64,000 nt of DNA from Lachnospiraceae bacterium (GTDB lineage: Bacteria; Bacillota; Clostridia; Lachnospirales; Lachnospiraceae). Both the position numbers and the translations under genes were made by a program. Shown piece after piece: positions 1 to 6,681 of this stretch. The stretch spans positions 31,066 through 95,065 of the forward strand of contig JAIDHX010000016.1 of the NCBI GenBank assembly GCA_029053015.1, in the 5' to 3' direction. The first letter of the stretch is position 1, and each line of letters opens with the position of its first letter. The notes under the pieces were generated by a model, which worked only from the letters and a program-made list of their open reading frames with translations, had not been told where the DNA came from and made no database searches.

Positions 1-12
1 AATCCATCACTT

Positions 13-218
13 TAGACATTTGCAAAACTCCCACTTGCCGGTTCCGAATTGTGCATATTGTATATTTCATAAGCAGACCCTTGCCAGCCGTCGGTACTTA
101 GCGAGGTATTTTCGAGCTTAGTACCGCTACGGCTGGCTCGGAGCGAAAGCGTGTCTGCGTTGAAATATACAATATACACAATGACAACCATATGCTTTTT
201 GAGTTTCGCCAATACCTA
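13..218. repeat. 206-bp palindromic repeat, copy 1
   Basis: Copy 1 of a repeat also present at 912-1117 and, inverted, at 39177-39385. It has imperfect 15-bp terminal inverted repeats (13-27 and 204-218), a 135-bp core (48-182) whose 22-nt ends are complementary with one mismatch, and an inner hairpin with arms GCCAGCCGT (83-91) and ACGGCTGGC (129-137). The right terminal CTA, read on the minus strand as TAG, is the stop codon of the cyclophilin gene. A minus-strand open frame through the core is explained by the repeat and is not called as a gene. It resembles a non-autonomous mobile element or a structured RNA unit; no transposase is present. Confidence 0.85.
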
Positions 219-884
219 ATCAATCACTTCTATCTTTTCAATCACAGGACGATTTTCCACGGGTACAATGCCGTTTTCATCCTGCCCTGTCGTATTTTCA
301 CAAATATCGTCCACAATGTCCATCCCGTCCGTCACATAGCCAAATGCCGCATAATCCCCATCTAAGGAAGTGCTGTCTTCATGCACGATAAAGAACTGGG
401 AACGCGCACTGTCAGGCATTTTGGAACGCGCCATGGATATAGCGCCCCTCGTATGGGAAAGCGGGTTATCCACGCCATTGCTTGCAAATTCACCCTTTAT
501 GCTGTTTGCAGAGCCGCCTGTGCCGTCGCCCCTCGGGTCTCCACCCTGCATCATAAAACCACCTATAATCCTGTGGAACGTCAGCCCGTCATAGAAGCCA
601 TCATTTGCAAGCTGTATAAAATTTGTCACCGTTATGGGAGCGCTGTCCGCATCAAGCTCCACGGAAATCACACCCATGTCCTTGATGTATATCTTGACAT
701 GGTGCTTGCCGGAAAGCAGCTCCTCCTCAGACTCCGTACTCTCCTGCTCCTGCAAAACCTCCCCGGAACCTTCCTGTCCCGTGGTCTTGTTCGTATCCGC
801 TTCCTTGCCGCACCCCAGCAAAGCAAAGCACAAAAGCCCTGCCGCCACACCAATCCATCTCTTTACACTCTTTTTCTTCATCAT
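216..884 (-). CDS. Cyclophilin-type peptidyl-prolyl isomerase lipoprotein
   Basis: Predicted surface lipoprotein (222 aa) that would speed proline cis-trans isomerisation in proteins outside the membrane. The N-terminus has lysines, a hydrophobic stretch and a lipobox LLGC with Cys at about residue 25, then an acidic Ser/Glu linker to about residue 60. The rest is one cyclophilin domain, with FHRIIGGFMMQGGDP and ARSQFFIV, the family's active-site and peptide-binding stretches. The start is the first of two Met codons behind AAGGGATGG. The TAG stop overlaps the end of repeat copy 1, and copy 2 lies 28 bp upstream of the start, so the gene sits between two direct repeats. The function is confident; the substrate is unknown. 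Confidence 0.9.
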   Translation of the reverse strand: MMKKKSVKRWIGVAAGLLCFALLGCGKEADTNKTTGQEGSGEVLQEQESTESEEELLSGKHHVKIYIKDMGVISVELDADSAPITVTNFIQLANDGFYDGLTFHRIIGGFMMQGGDPRGDGTGGSANSIKGEFASNGVDNPLSHTRGAISMARSKMPDSARSQFFIVHEDSTSLDGDYAAFGYVTDGMDIVDDICENTTGQDENGIVPVENRPVIEKIEVID

Positions 885-911
885 TCCATCCCTTTTCTGT
901 ATTTTTTATTT

Positions 912-1117
912 TAGGTAATTGTGAAACACAACCTTTTGCAAACCGAATTGTGCAGATTGTATACTTCATAAGCAGACCCTTGCCAGCCGTCGGCACTTAG
1001 CGAGGTATTTTCGAGCTTAGTACCGCTACGGCTGGCTCGGAGCGAGAGCGCGTCTGCGTTGAATTATACAATCTCCACAATGACCCTTGCTGCAAACCCA
1101 ATTTTCACAATCTCCTA
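912..1117. repeat. 206-bp palindromic repeat, copy 2
   Basis: Copy 2, same orientation as copy 1 and exactly the same length. Terminal inverted repeats TAGGTAATTGTGAAA (912-926) and its partner at 1103-1117 match at 13 of 15 positions. The core runs 947-1081. The right end supplies the TAG stop of the FlhB-like gene (1115-1117). The element fills the 230-bp gap between the FlhB-like gene and the cyclophilin gene, so it would be transcribed as part of any joint message. Confidence 0.85.
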
Positions 1118-1396
1118 TTTCTTCATTTTCCCTCTTATCTTATCCATGGAATCTACAAATACCAGTATTTCCGCCACTACCTCGTAAAGCTCCGGCGGAA
1201 TCATATCGCCGATCTCCAGTCGGGAAAGCGTATCCGCCAGCTTATCGTCCCTATGGACGGGAACATCCGACTCTTTTGCCTTCTCAATAATCCGCTCCGC
1301 CAGCGCCCCGCGCCCTGTCGCTATGACTTTGGGCGCCTCTTCATCCGGATTGTACTCCAACGCAATCGCTTGTTTTACTTTTTTCTTCTCTTCCAT
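1115..1396 (-). CDS. FlhB-like C-terminal domain protein (YlqH type)
   Basis: A 93-aa protein resembling only the cytoplasmic C-terminal part of FlhB/EscU export-gate proteins: ALEYNPDEEAPKVIATGRG, followed by AERIIEKAKESDVPV and a helical end. There are no membrane segments. The NPTH self-cleavage motif of true FlhB is replaced by NPDE, so self-cleavage is not expected. Its position beside a FliK-like gene and rnhB matches the ylqG-ylqH pair of Bacillus subtilis. It starts 13 bp downstream of the FliK-like stop. Its role is unknown; family members exist in species with and without flagella. The stop codon TAG overlaps the end of repeat copy 2. Confidence 0.82.
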   Translation of the reverse strand: MEEKKKVKQAIALEYNPDEEAPKVIATGRGALAERIIEKAKESDVPVHRDDKLADTLSRLEIGDMIPPELYEVVAEILVFVDSMDKIRGKMKK

Positions 1397-1409
1397 CCTG
1401 TCTCACCTT

Positions 1410-3140
1410 CTAAGCCCTGACATCAAAAGCATACTGTGATGATGCCGCCGTCTTCTTGTCTGCGTGCAAAATACGCTCTATGGGAGTCTCTTCCTGACTG
1501 TTTTCCTCCCGCACCGACATTTCCACATTCATGGCATAGCCCTTCTTTTCCAGCCGTTCATTCAGAATATGGATATGCTCCTGCAGAAAATCCAGCATAT
1601 CATCGTCCCTTAACGTAAAGCGCGTATTGACCCTGCCCTGCTGCATGGCAACATAAACGTCCACCGGACCTAAGTTTTCCATATCCAGATGCAGAAGCGC
1701 GCTCACCGCGCCGTCACGGTTTGCCAGAGAACGTTTATTGGTATACACATACAATTCTCCATTCGCATGCCCGTTATGCATTTTTAAGGGAATCTGCACA
1801 TAGGTATACATTTGGTTTACCTGGTTCATAAAGTCCACATTCTGACTTAAATTTGCCGCACTTCGCATGGCACTGCTCTGCACCGCACCGTTTTCTGACA
1901 GTGCTTCCCGGATGCCGGAAAGTCCCTTTTCCAGTTTCCTGTATACCTCTTCTACTTCCCTGCTTCCCGTCACCTGCTCCGGCTTCATCGTCCACTGCTT
2001 CAGCGCTTCTCCCAAAAGCAGTTTCTGGTACGCGTCACTCTTGAATATTTCCGCCAGCGCAGCATGAGCTTCACTGCCCACGGGCGGATGCATGTCGGAG
2101 AGCGCATGCAGAACCTTTGTTGTGTCCGCCGTTCCCCGCTCCACCTCCTGTGCCAAGTCTTCCAGCCCCGGATACGCTTCCTGCGGCAGCGCTGCTAGCT
2201 GCTTTGCAAAGCTTTTTAACTCCTGCGGGCTTAAGCGCTCCTGCAAGGTATCTCCCTCTGTCTGTAACAGGGGCTGACCTTCCTCACCGGAAACTATTTC
2301 TTCTGCTAAAGTTGCGTTTTCCAAAACAACTTCCGCCTTTTCTTCGCTTATCAGTTTTACGACTCCCTCTTCAAAAACGCCTGCAAGACCTTCCTGCTCC
2401 ATATCTGCGGCATTCGACAGTTCTGAAAGCACCTGACCATCTGCGGCAGTATCCGGCAGCAAACTTTTTAGTATCGCCTGATACATCTGTACCGCTTTAT
2501 CCGGCGCCTGTGCATAAAGCTCGTTAAATGCCGCCGGAAGCTCTTTAAGCACATCCGTCATCCCTCTTACCAGCTCATGCGTCAGCTCCTTGTAGCTTTG
2601 AAGCTGCTGCAGATTTTCTTCGGTCACTTCTATCCCCAGGCCGCGAAGCTGCACAACGTCCGCCGCTGCCGCCTCCGGATGCGCCGACACTTCCCTGAAC
2701 ATGCTTTGCAGCGAGTTGCTGTCCACACTCATGCCCTGCTGCATCATTGCCTCCGTCATGGACACCGTCTCACTGTTGATGGGAAGCCCCGCCATCTGCA
2801 ACGCCTTAAAGACATTGTCTGCGTTTGCCGTATTGGCAAACAACGGGCTTAAGAACAGGCTGCTGCCATTGTTCTTTACCTCAAAGGTCAGCATCTTCCC
2901 GTCCTCCACATTGACATCCCTGTCCAGTTTTGCACTGATTACCAAGTCGTCCGACAACTTAATCTGCACCTCTTTGCCGGTTCTGCCAACCACCTCGCCC
3001 TGCAGAAGCCTGCCCGGCGTCAGTGCCTTTATCTGTCTGTTCATGCGCTCGCCGCTGCCCGACGTCCTTTCTGTCTGTACTTTTTCTTTTTTGTTGTCTA
3101 CCGGTTTAAATGTCGCCGAAAATATTTCGGAAAGCTTCAT
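1410..3140 (-). CDS. FliK C-terminal-domain protein (YlqG-like)
   Basis: A 576-aa protein. The last 130 residues or so (from about 440) resemble the flagellar hook-length control domain of FliK: an IPLKMHNG strand, LHLDMENLGPVDVYVAM, and a helical HIHILNERLEKKGY segment. The N-terminal three quarters are Ala/Glu/Leu-rich, low in complexity and mostly helical, with a short beta-rich patch near residues 45-105 (GRLLQGEVVGRTGKEVQIKL). No signal peptide or membrane segment is seen. It lies between rnhB and the FlhB-like gene in one close-packed operon. No other export-apparatus gene is nearby, so a role in flagellar export is not established. Confidence 0.75.
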   Translation of the reverse strand: MKLSEIFSATFKPVDNKKEKVQTERTSGSGERMNRQIKALTPGRLLQGEVVGRTGKEVQIKLSDDLVISAKLDRDVNVEDGKMLTFEVKNNGSSLFLSPLFANTANADNVFKALQMAGLPINSETVSMTEAMMQQGMSVDSNSLQSMFREVSAHPEAAAADVVQLRGLGIEVTEENLQQLQSYKELTHELVRGMTDVLKELPAAFNELYAQAPDKAVQMYQAILKSLLPDTAADGQVLSELSNAADMEQEGLAGVFEEGVVKLISEEKAEVVLENATLAEEIVSGEEGQPLLQTEGDTLQERLSPQELKSFAKQLAALPQEAYPGLEDLAQEVERGTADTTKVLHALSDMHPPVGSEAHAALAEIFKSDAYQKLLLGEALKQWTMKPEQVTGSREVEEVYRKLEKGLSGIREALSENGAVQSSAMRSAANLSQNVDFMNQVNQMYTYVQIPLKMHNGHANGELYVYTNKRSLANRDGAVSALLHLDMENLGPVDVYVAMQQGRVNTRFTLRDDDMLDFLQEHIHILNERLEKKGYAMNVEMSVREENSQEETPIERILHADKKTAASSQYAFDVRA

Positions 3141-3157
3141 TCACTTCCCTCCTCTTA

Positions 3158-3922
3158 TCACAACTCTACAAAGTTTCCGATAAAGCTTTTGCGGTGAATC
3201 GGTGTGGGACCGTATTTCTTCAGTGCATCGATATGAGAGGCAGCGCCATATCCCTTGTTCTGCGCAAAGCCGTATTTCGGAAACAGACTGTCGTACTGCC
3301 GCATCAGCCTGTCTCTGGTGACCTTGGCAATAATGCTCGCCGCCGCTATCGACACGCTCTTGGCATCTCCTTTGATAATCGGCACCTGCCTGATATCCAC
3401 ACCCGGAATCGTCACCGCATCGTTTAAGAGAATATCCGGTTTTACCGAGAGCTTACCAACCGCCTCGCGCATGGCTTCATAGGTCGCCTGCAGAATATTG
3501 ATTTCATCAATCCGCTCCGGAGACGCACAGCCGACGCCCACCGCCAATGCCTTTTCCATGATAATCTCATACAGTTCCTCTCTCTTTTTTTCGGATAACT
3601 GTTTGGAATCGTTTAGATATAAAATATCACAATCTTTGGGCAGTACCACGGCTCCTGCCACCACAGGTCCCGCCAAAGGCCCCCTGCCCGCCTCATCGAT
3701 GCCGCAGATAATCCCGGCCTGTGCATACTGGTATTCATAGCGCTTCATGCCCTCTAAGCGTTTCTTTTCATCCGCAACAGCCTTCTGTCTCTTTTTTGCG
3801 CCGGCAATCAGGCTCTGCACACCACTTCTCGCATCCGCCTTATACGCCTCTATAAGTTCAGGCAGCTCATCCACAGCGGCTGCCTGAAAAAGTACCTTTA
3901 TTTCGGAAATTTTCTTTTCCAT
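3158..3922 (-). CDS. rnhB: Ribonuclease HII
   Basis: Cuts RNA in RNA-DNA hybrids and starts removal of ribonucleotides from DNA. The catalytic core begins near residue 73 with GIDEAGRGPLAGPVVAGAV, which carries the first Asp-Glu pair; the third acidic residue is in LNDSKQLSEKKRE, and KVTRDRLM and the basic NKGYGAASH stretch follow. The protein is 254 aa, with about 70 residues ahead of the catalytic domain, an extension also found in Bacillus RNase HII. It ends in HRKSFIGNF, typical of the family. It lies 16 bp downstream of lepB. Confidence 0.96.
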   Translation of the reverse strand: MEKKISEIKVLFQAAAVDELPELIEAYKADARSGVQSLIAGAKKRQKAVADEKKRLEGMKRYEYQYAQAGIICGIDEAGRGPLAGPVVAGAVVLPKDCDILYLNDSKQLSEKKREELYEIIMEKALAVGVGCASPERIDEINILQATYEAMREAVGKLSVKPDILLNDAVTIPGVDIRQVPIIKGDAKSVSIAAASIIAKVTRDRLMRQYDSLFPKYGFAQNKGYGAASHIDALKKYGPTPIHRKSFIGNFVEL

Positions 3923-3938
3923 GTTTCTATTTTACTCC

Positions 3939-4508
3939 TTATTGATGCTGTAATACCCCAAAACGGCTGAACGGCCATATCCGAATCCACGCCCTGCCCA
4001 CAATTTCACTTCTGTGAATATTCCCCACGCTGGGGTCACGGCTGTCTTTACTGTTGTTGCGGTTGTCACCCATGACAAAATACTCGTCCTCGCCAAGCTG
4101 CACCGGCTCCAACGCCCTGCCCGGGTCGGCAATTACCTCCTTGCCATAGCCCTCCTGCAGTACTTCGCCATTTATGTAAATATAGCCGCTTTCATCGATT
4201 TGTACCGTCTCCCCCGGCAGACCGATAATCCTCTTGATAAAAAATTCACCGGTGTACCTGTAGGGAAACACAATAATATCAAATCTTTGGGGATCATGAA
4301 AGCGGTATGTCAGCTTATCTACGATCAGGTTGTCCCCCTGCTTTGACGGGTCATTGTCATCTGTTCCACTGAGTGTCGGCTCCATGGACGATCCGCGTAC
4401 CACCGTCCTCTGCCCGACAAATACAATCACCATATACACTGCCGCCAGTACAAATAAAAGATAAAGGCTTGTACTCAGAATTTCTTTTAGAAACTTCTTT
4501 TTTTTCAT
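3939..4508 (-). CDS. lepB: Signal peptidase I (first of two)
   Basis: Membrane serine protease that removes signal peptides from exported proteins. A lysine-rich start is followed by one transmembrane helix (about residues 11-31). The catalytic serine is in GSSMEPTL and the catalytic lysine in FIKRIIGLPGE; the conserved GDNRNNSKDSRDPSVG stretch is intact. At 189 aa it is a typical short Gram-positive type. It lies between rbgA and rnhB. A second, divergent copy is at 5517, on the other side of rbgA. Confidence 0.95.
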   Translation of the reverse strand: MKKKKFLKEILSTSLYLLFVLAAVYMVIVFVGQRTVVRGSSMEPTLSGTDDNDPSKQGDNLIVDKLTYRFHDPQRFDIIVFPYRYTGEFFIKRIIGLPGETVQIDESGYIYINGEVLQEGYGKEVIADPGRALEPVQLGEDEYFVMGDNRNNSKDSRDPSVGNIHRSEIVGRAWIRIWPFSRFGVLQHQ

Positions 4509-4562
4509 GTATGCTCCTGCCTTTCCTGTCCGGCATTCCCCTGCCGCATGCTCATGCCTCTT

Positions 4563-5453
4563 TTAAACGACATCCTGCGGAAATTCCAAGGTAATCCTTC
4601 CCAGCCTTCCGCTTCTGAAATCCTCTATCAACAGGGAAGCCGCCTTCTCATAGTCTACCTCCCCGCCCTTCATATAGCATTTCCTGCTTTCTGCAATCTC
4701 TTCTAAAATATACAACGCCGCTTTTTCCTCTGAAAGCGCCTCCGGATATTGGATGCCGTATCTATCCGAAAACACCTGCGAATATCTTTTTGCAATATGA
4801 CGAATAAAGTCCAGCGCAAGCTCCTGTATCACAATAATCTCATCATTCATGGAGCCGATATATGCCAGCCGCAGCCCAACCTCACGCTCCGAAAACTTCG
4901 GCCACAAAATCCCCGGGGTGTCCAGAAGCTCCAACGATTTATTCAGCCGAATCCACTGTTTTCCCTTCGTCACGCCCGGTTTATTACCGGTTTTGGCACA
5001 AGCCCTTCCTGCGAAAGAATTGATAAAAGTTGACTTGCCGACATTGGGAATCCCCACTACCATGGCGCGTACCGGTCTGTTTACGATACCTCTTTTCCGG
5101 TCGCGTTCGATTTTCTCCTTGCACGCACTCTGCACCAGCCCCTGAATTGCCTTTGCGCCGGCGCCCGTTCTGGCATTCATCTCCAGCACATGAAGGCCTT
5201 GCTCTTTAAAGTACGCCGTCCATCTGCGATTGCCTTCCTCATCCGCCAAATCTGCTTTGTTTAAAAGCACAATCCGCGATTTATTTTTCCCCAGTTCGTC
5301 TATGTCGGGGTTTCTGCTGGAAAGCGGAACTCTCGCATCCACCAGCTCTATCACCAAATCTACAAGCTTAATCTCCTCCTGCATCATACGTTTTGCTTTC
5401 GTCATATGACCGGGATACCAGTTGAGATTTGCATTCGCCGTATTTGTATCCAT
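4563..5453 (-). CDS. rbgA: Ribosome biogenesis GTPase A
   Basis: GTPase (YlqF) needed for late assembly of the 50S ribosomal subunit. It has the circularly permuted GTPase order: NKADL (G4) near residue 65 comes before the P-loop GIPNVGKSTFIN (G1) and DTPGILWPK (G3). The first residues NWYPGHMTKA are characteristic of the family. Length 296 aa is normal. It is encoded downstream of rplS and between two signal peptidase genes, an order close to that in Bacillus. Confidence 0.95.
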   Translation of the reverse strand: MDTNTANANLNWYPGHMTKAKRMMQEEIKLVDLVIELVDARVPLSSRNPDIDELGKNKSRIVLLNKADLADEEGNRRWTAYFKEQGLHVLEMNARTGAGAKAIQGLVQSACKEKIERDRKRGIVNRPVRAMVVGIPNVGKSTFINSFAGRACAKTGNKPGVTKGKQWIRLNKSLELLDTPGILWPKFSEREVGLRLAYIGSMNDEIIVIQELALDFIRHIAKRYSQVFSDRYGIQYPEALSEEKAALYILEEIAESRKCYMKGGEVDYEKAASLLIEDFRSGRLGRITLEFPQDVV

Positions 5454-5516
5454 GACTGTCTCTTCTCTGTTCCTCTCTTTTTCACGCGCCCTGCTGTCAT
5501 CCTGAACGCTCAGCAG

Positions 5517-6101
5517 TTATTCCACAAACCCCATGCCTGCTGTACCGCCGCCCATATGAAACCACGCACGTCCCAAAATATCCCTGCCCCGCACGGGACC
5601 GATATTCGCCGAGCGGCTGTCCTCCGAATTGTTTCGATTGTCACCCAGCACAAAATACTCATCTACGCCGAGCACAAGCGGGTTCTCCGCGATTCCGGCT
5701 TCCGCCATCTTGTCGTACCGCTCGTCAACAATCTGTTCGCCGTTGACATATAACCTGCCGCCTATAATCTGCACGGTGTCGCCGGGCACCGCTACCACAC
5801 GTTTGATATAATAGTGGGAATTGCGGTTGCCGTTCGGCAGGAACACCACCACATCTCCCACCTCGGGGGAAGCCAGAAGATAGGCATAACGGTTAATCAG
5901 TACACGCTGCCCATTGTACAGCTCCGGCTCCATGGAAACGCCTATCACACTGGTGGACATGCCGACTGCATACACCACCACAAATGCAATAAAAACGGCG
6001 GCAAAAATACCGAAGCACCAGACCAGTATTTCCTTTACCAGCGCAGCGCTTATTTTCTTCTTTTTTTTGTAAAAGCTCAAGCCTTTCTGTCGCTTTCCCA
6101 T
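5517..6101 (-). CDS. lepB: Signal peptidase I (second copy)
   Basis: A 194-aa membrane signal peptidase paralogous to the one at 3939. A very basic N-terminus (KKKKK) precedes one transmembrane helix (about residues 28-48). Catalytic Ser is in GVSMEPEL and catalytic Lys in YIKRVVAVPGD; GDNRNNSEDSRSANIGP is conserved. The start follows GGGAACGTGA. The two copies clearly differ in sequence, so they may have different substrate preferences; this is inference. Confidence 0.94.
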   Translation of the reverse strand: MGKRQKGLSFYKKKKKISAALVKEILVWCFGIFAAVFIAFVVVYAVGMSTSVIGVSMEPELYNGQRVLINRYAYLLASPEVGDVVVFLPNGNRNSHYYIKRVVAVPGDTVQIIGGRLYVNGEQIVDERYDKMAEAGIAENPLVLGVDEYFVLGDNRNNSEDSRSANIGPVRGRDILGRAWFHMGGGTAGMGFVE

Positions 6102-6169
6102 TCACGTTCCCTTTATCCTAAAAAACCGTACTCTTTTTTATTATACTACCTGAAAGCGGCATCCGCCAG

Positions 6170-6214
6170 TAAAAAATCACACCTTTTCCGGAAATTCCAA
6201 AAAAGGTGTGATTC
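6170..6214 (-). terminator. Rho-independent terminator after rplS
   Basis: On the minus strand the arm AATCACACCTTTT (6201-6213) pairs with AAAAGGTGTGATT (6175-6187) around a 13-nt loop, followed by T residues. It ends the rplS transcript before lepB. Confidence 0.85.
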
Positions 6215-6227
6215 ACACATGCATACA

Positions 6228-6575
6228 TTATCTGATAACTTCTTTTACCTTTGCTCTCTTGCCGACACGACCCTTTAAGTAGTTCAGTTTAGCCCGTCTT
6301 ACCTTACCTCTCCTTACTACCTCTATCTTCTCTACATTGGGAGAATGTAACGGCCAGGTTTTCTCTACGCCGATGCCATTGGAAGTTTTTCTTACGGTAA
6401 AGGTCTCGCGGCTGCTTCCGCCCTGACGCTTTACAACGATTCCTTCAAATACCTGAATTCTTTCGCGGTTGCCTTCCTTGATTTTGCCGTATACCTTTAC
6501 GGTATCGCCAACGTTGAACTGGTCTACGTTCTCCTTCAACTGTTCTGCTTCAATGCTCTTGATAATATCGTTCAT
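6228..6575 (-). CDS. rplS: 50S ribosomal protein L19
   Basis: Ribosomal protein at the interface of the two subunits. At 115 aa it is full length, with the family stretches [24 protein letters not shown] and [22 protein letters not shown]. It follows trmD but has its own strong promoter and a structured leader just after the trmD stop, and a terminator behind it, so it can be expressed on its own. Confidence 0.98.
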   Translation of the reverse strand: MNDIIKSIEAEQLKENVDQFNVGDTVKVYGKIKEGNRERIQVFEGIVVKRQGGSSRETFTVRKTSNGIGVEKTWPLHSPNVEKIEVVRRGKVRRAKLNYLKGRVGKRAKVKEVIR

Positions 6576-6589
6576 CTTTTTGCTCCTTT

Positions 6590-6646
6590 TCTAATGGATG
6601 TTCTTAATACATTCGTAACAGAGGACCATCTCGTTATCACAACATT
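6590..6646 (-). promoter_or_regulatory. Candidate L19 autoregulatory leader
   Basis: The roughly 65-nt untranslated leader of rplS can fold as a closing stem ATGTT/AACAT (ends at 6641-6645 and 6598-6602) around an inner hairpin TAACGAG/CTCTGTTA with one bulge. Position and size fit the known rplS leaders bound by L19 in Firmicutes. The match to that RNA family was judged by eye only. Confidence 0.45.
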
Positions 6647-6649
6647 CAT

Positions 6650-6678
6650 ACTTTACCATATTAGCGCTCTATTTGCAA
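6650..6678 (-). promoter_or_regulatory. rplS promoter
   Basis: Minus-strand TTGCAA (6673-6678), 17-bp spacer, extended TGG-TAAAGT -10 (6650-6655). It begins directly after the trmD stop codon. Confidence 0.75.
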
Positions 6679-6681
6679 CTA

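Noticed and set aside
12..212. A 66-aa reading frame through repeat copy 1, also seen in copy 3 (39215-39778)
   Set aside because: The same frame has a stop codon in copy 2, the differences change amino acids while keeping base pairing, and there is no ribosome binding site. It is a by-product of the structured repeat.
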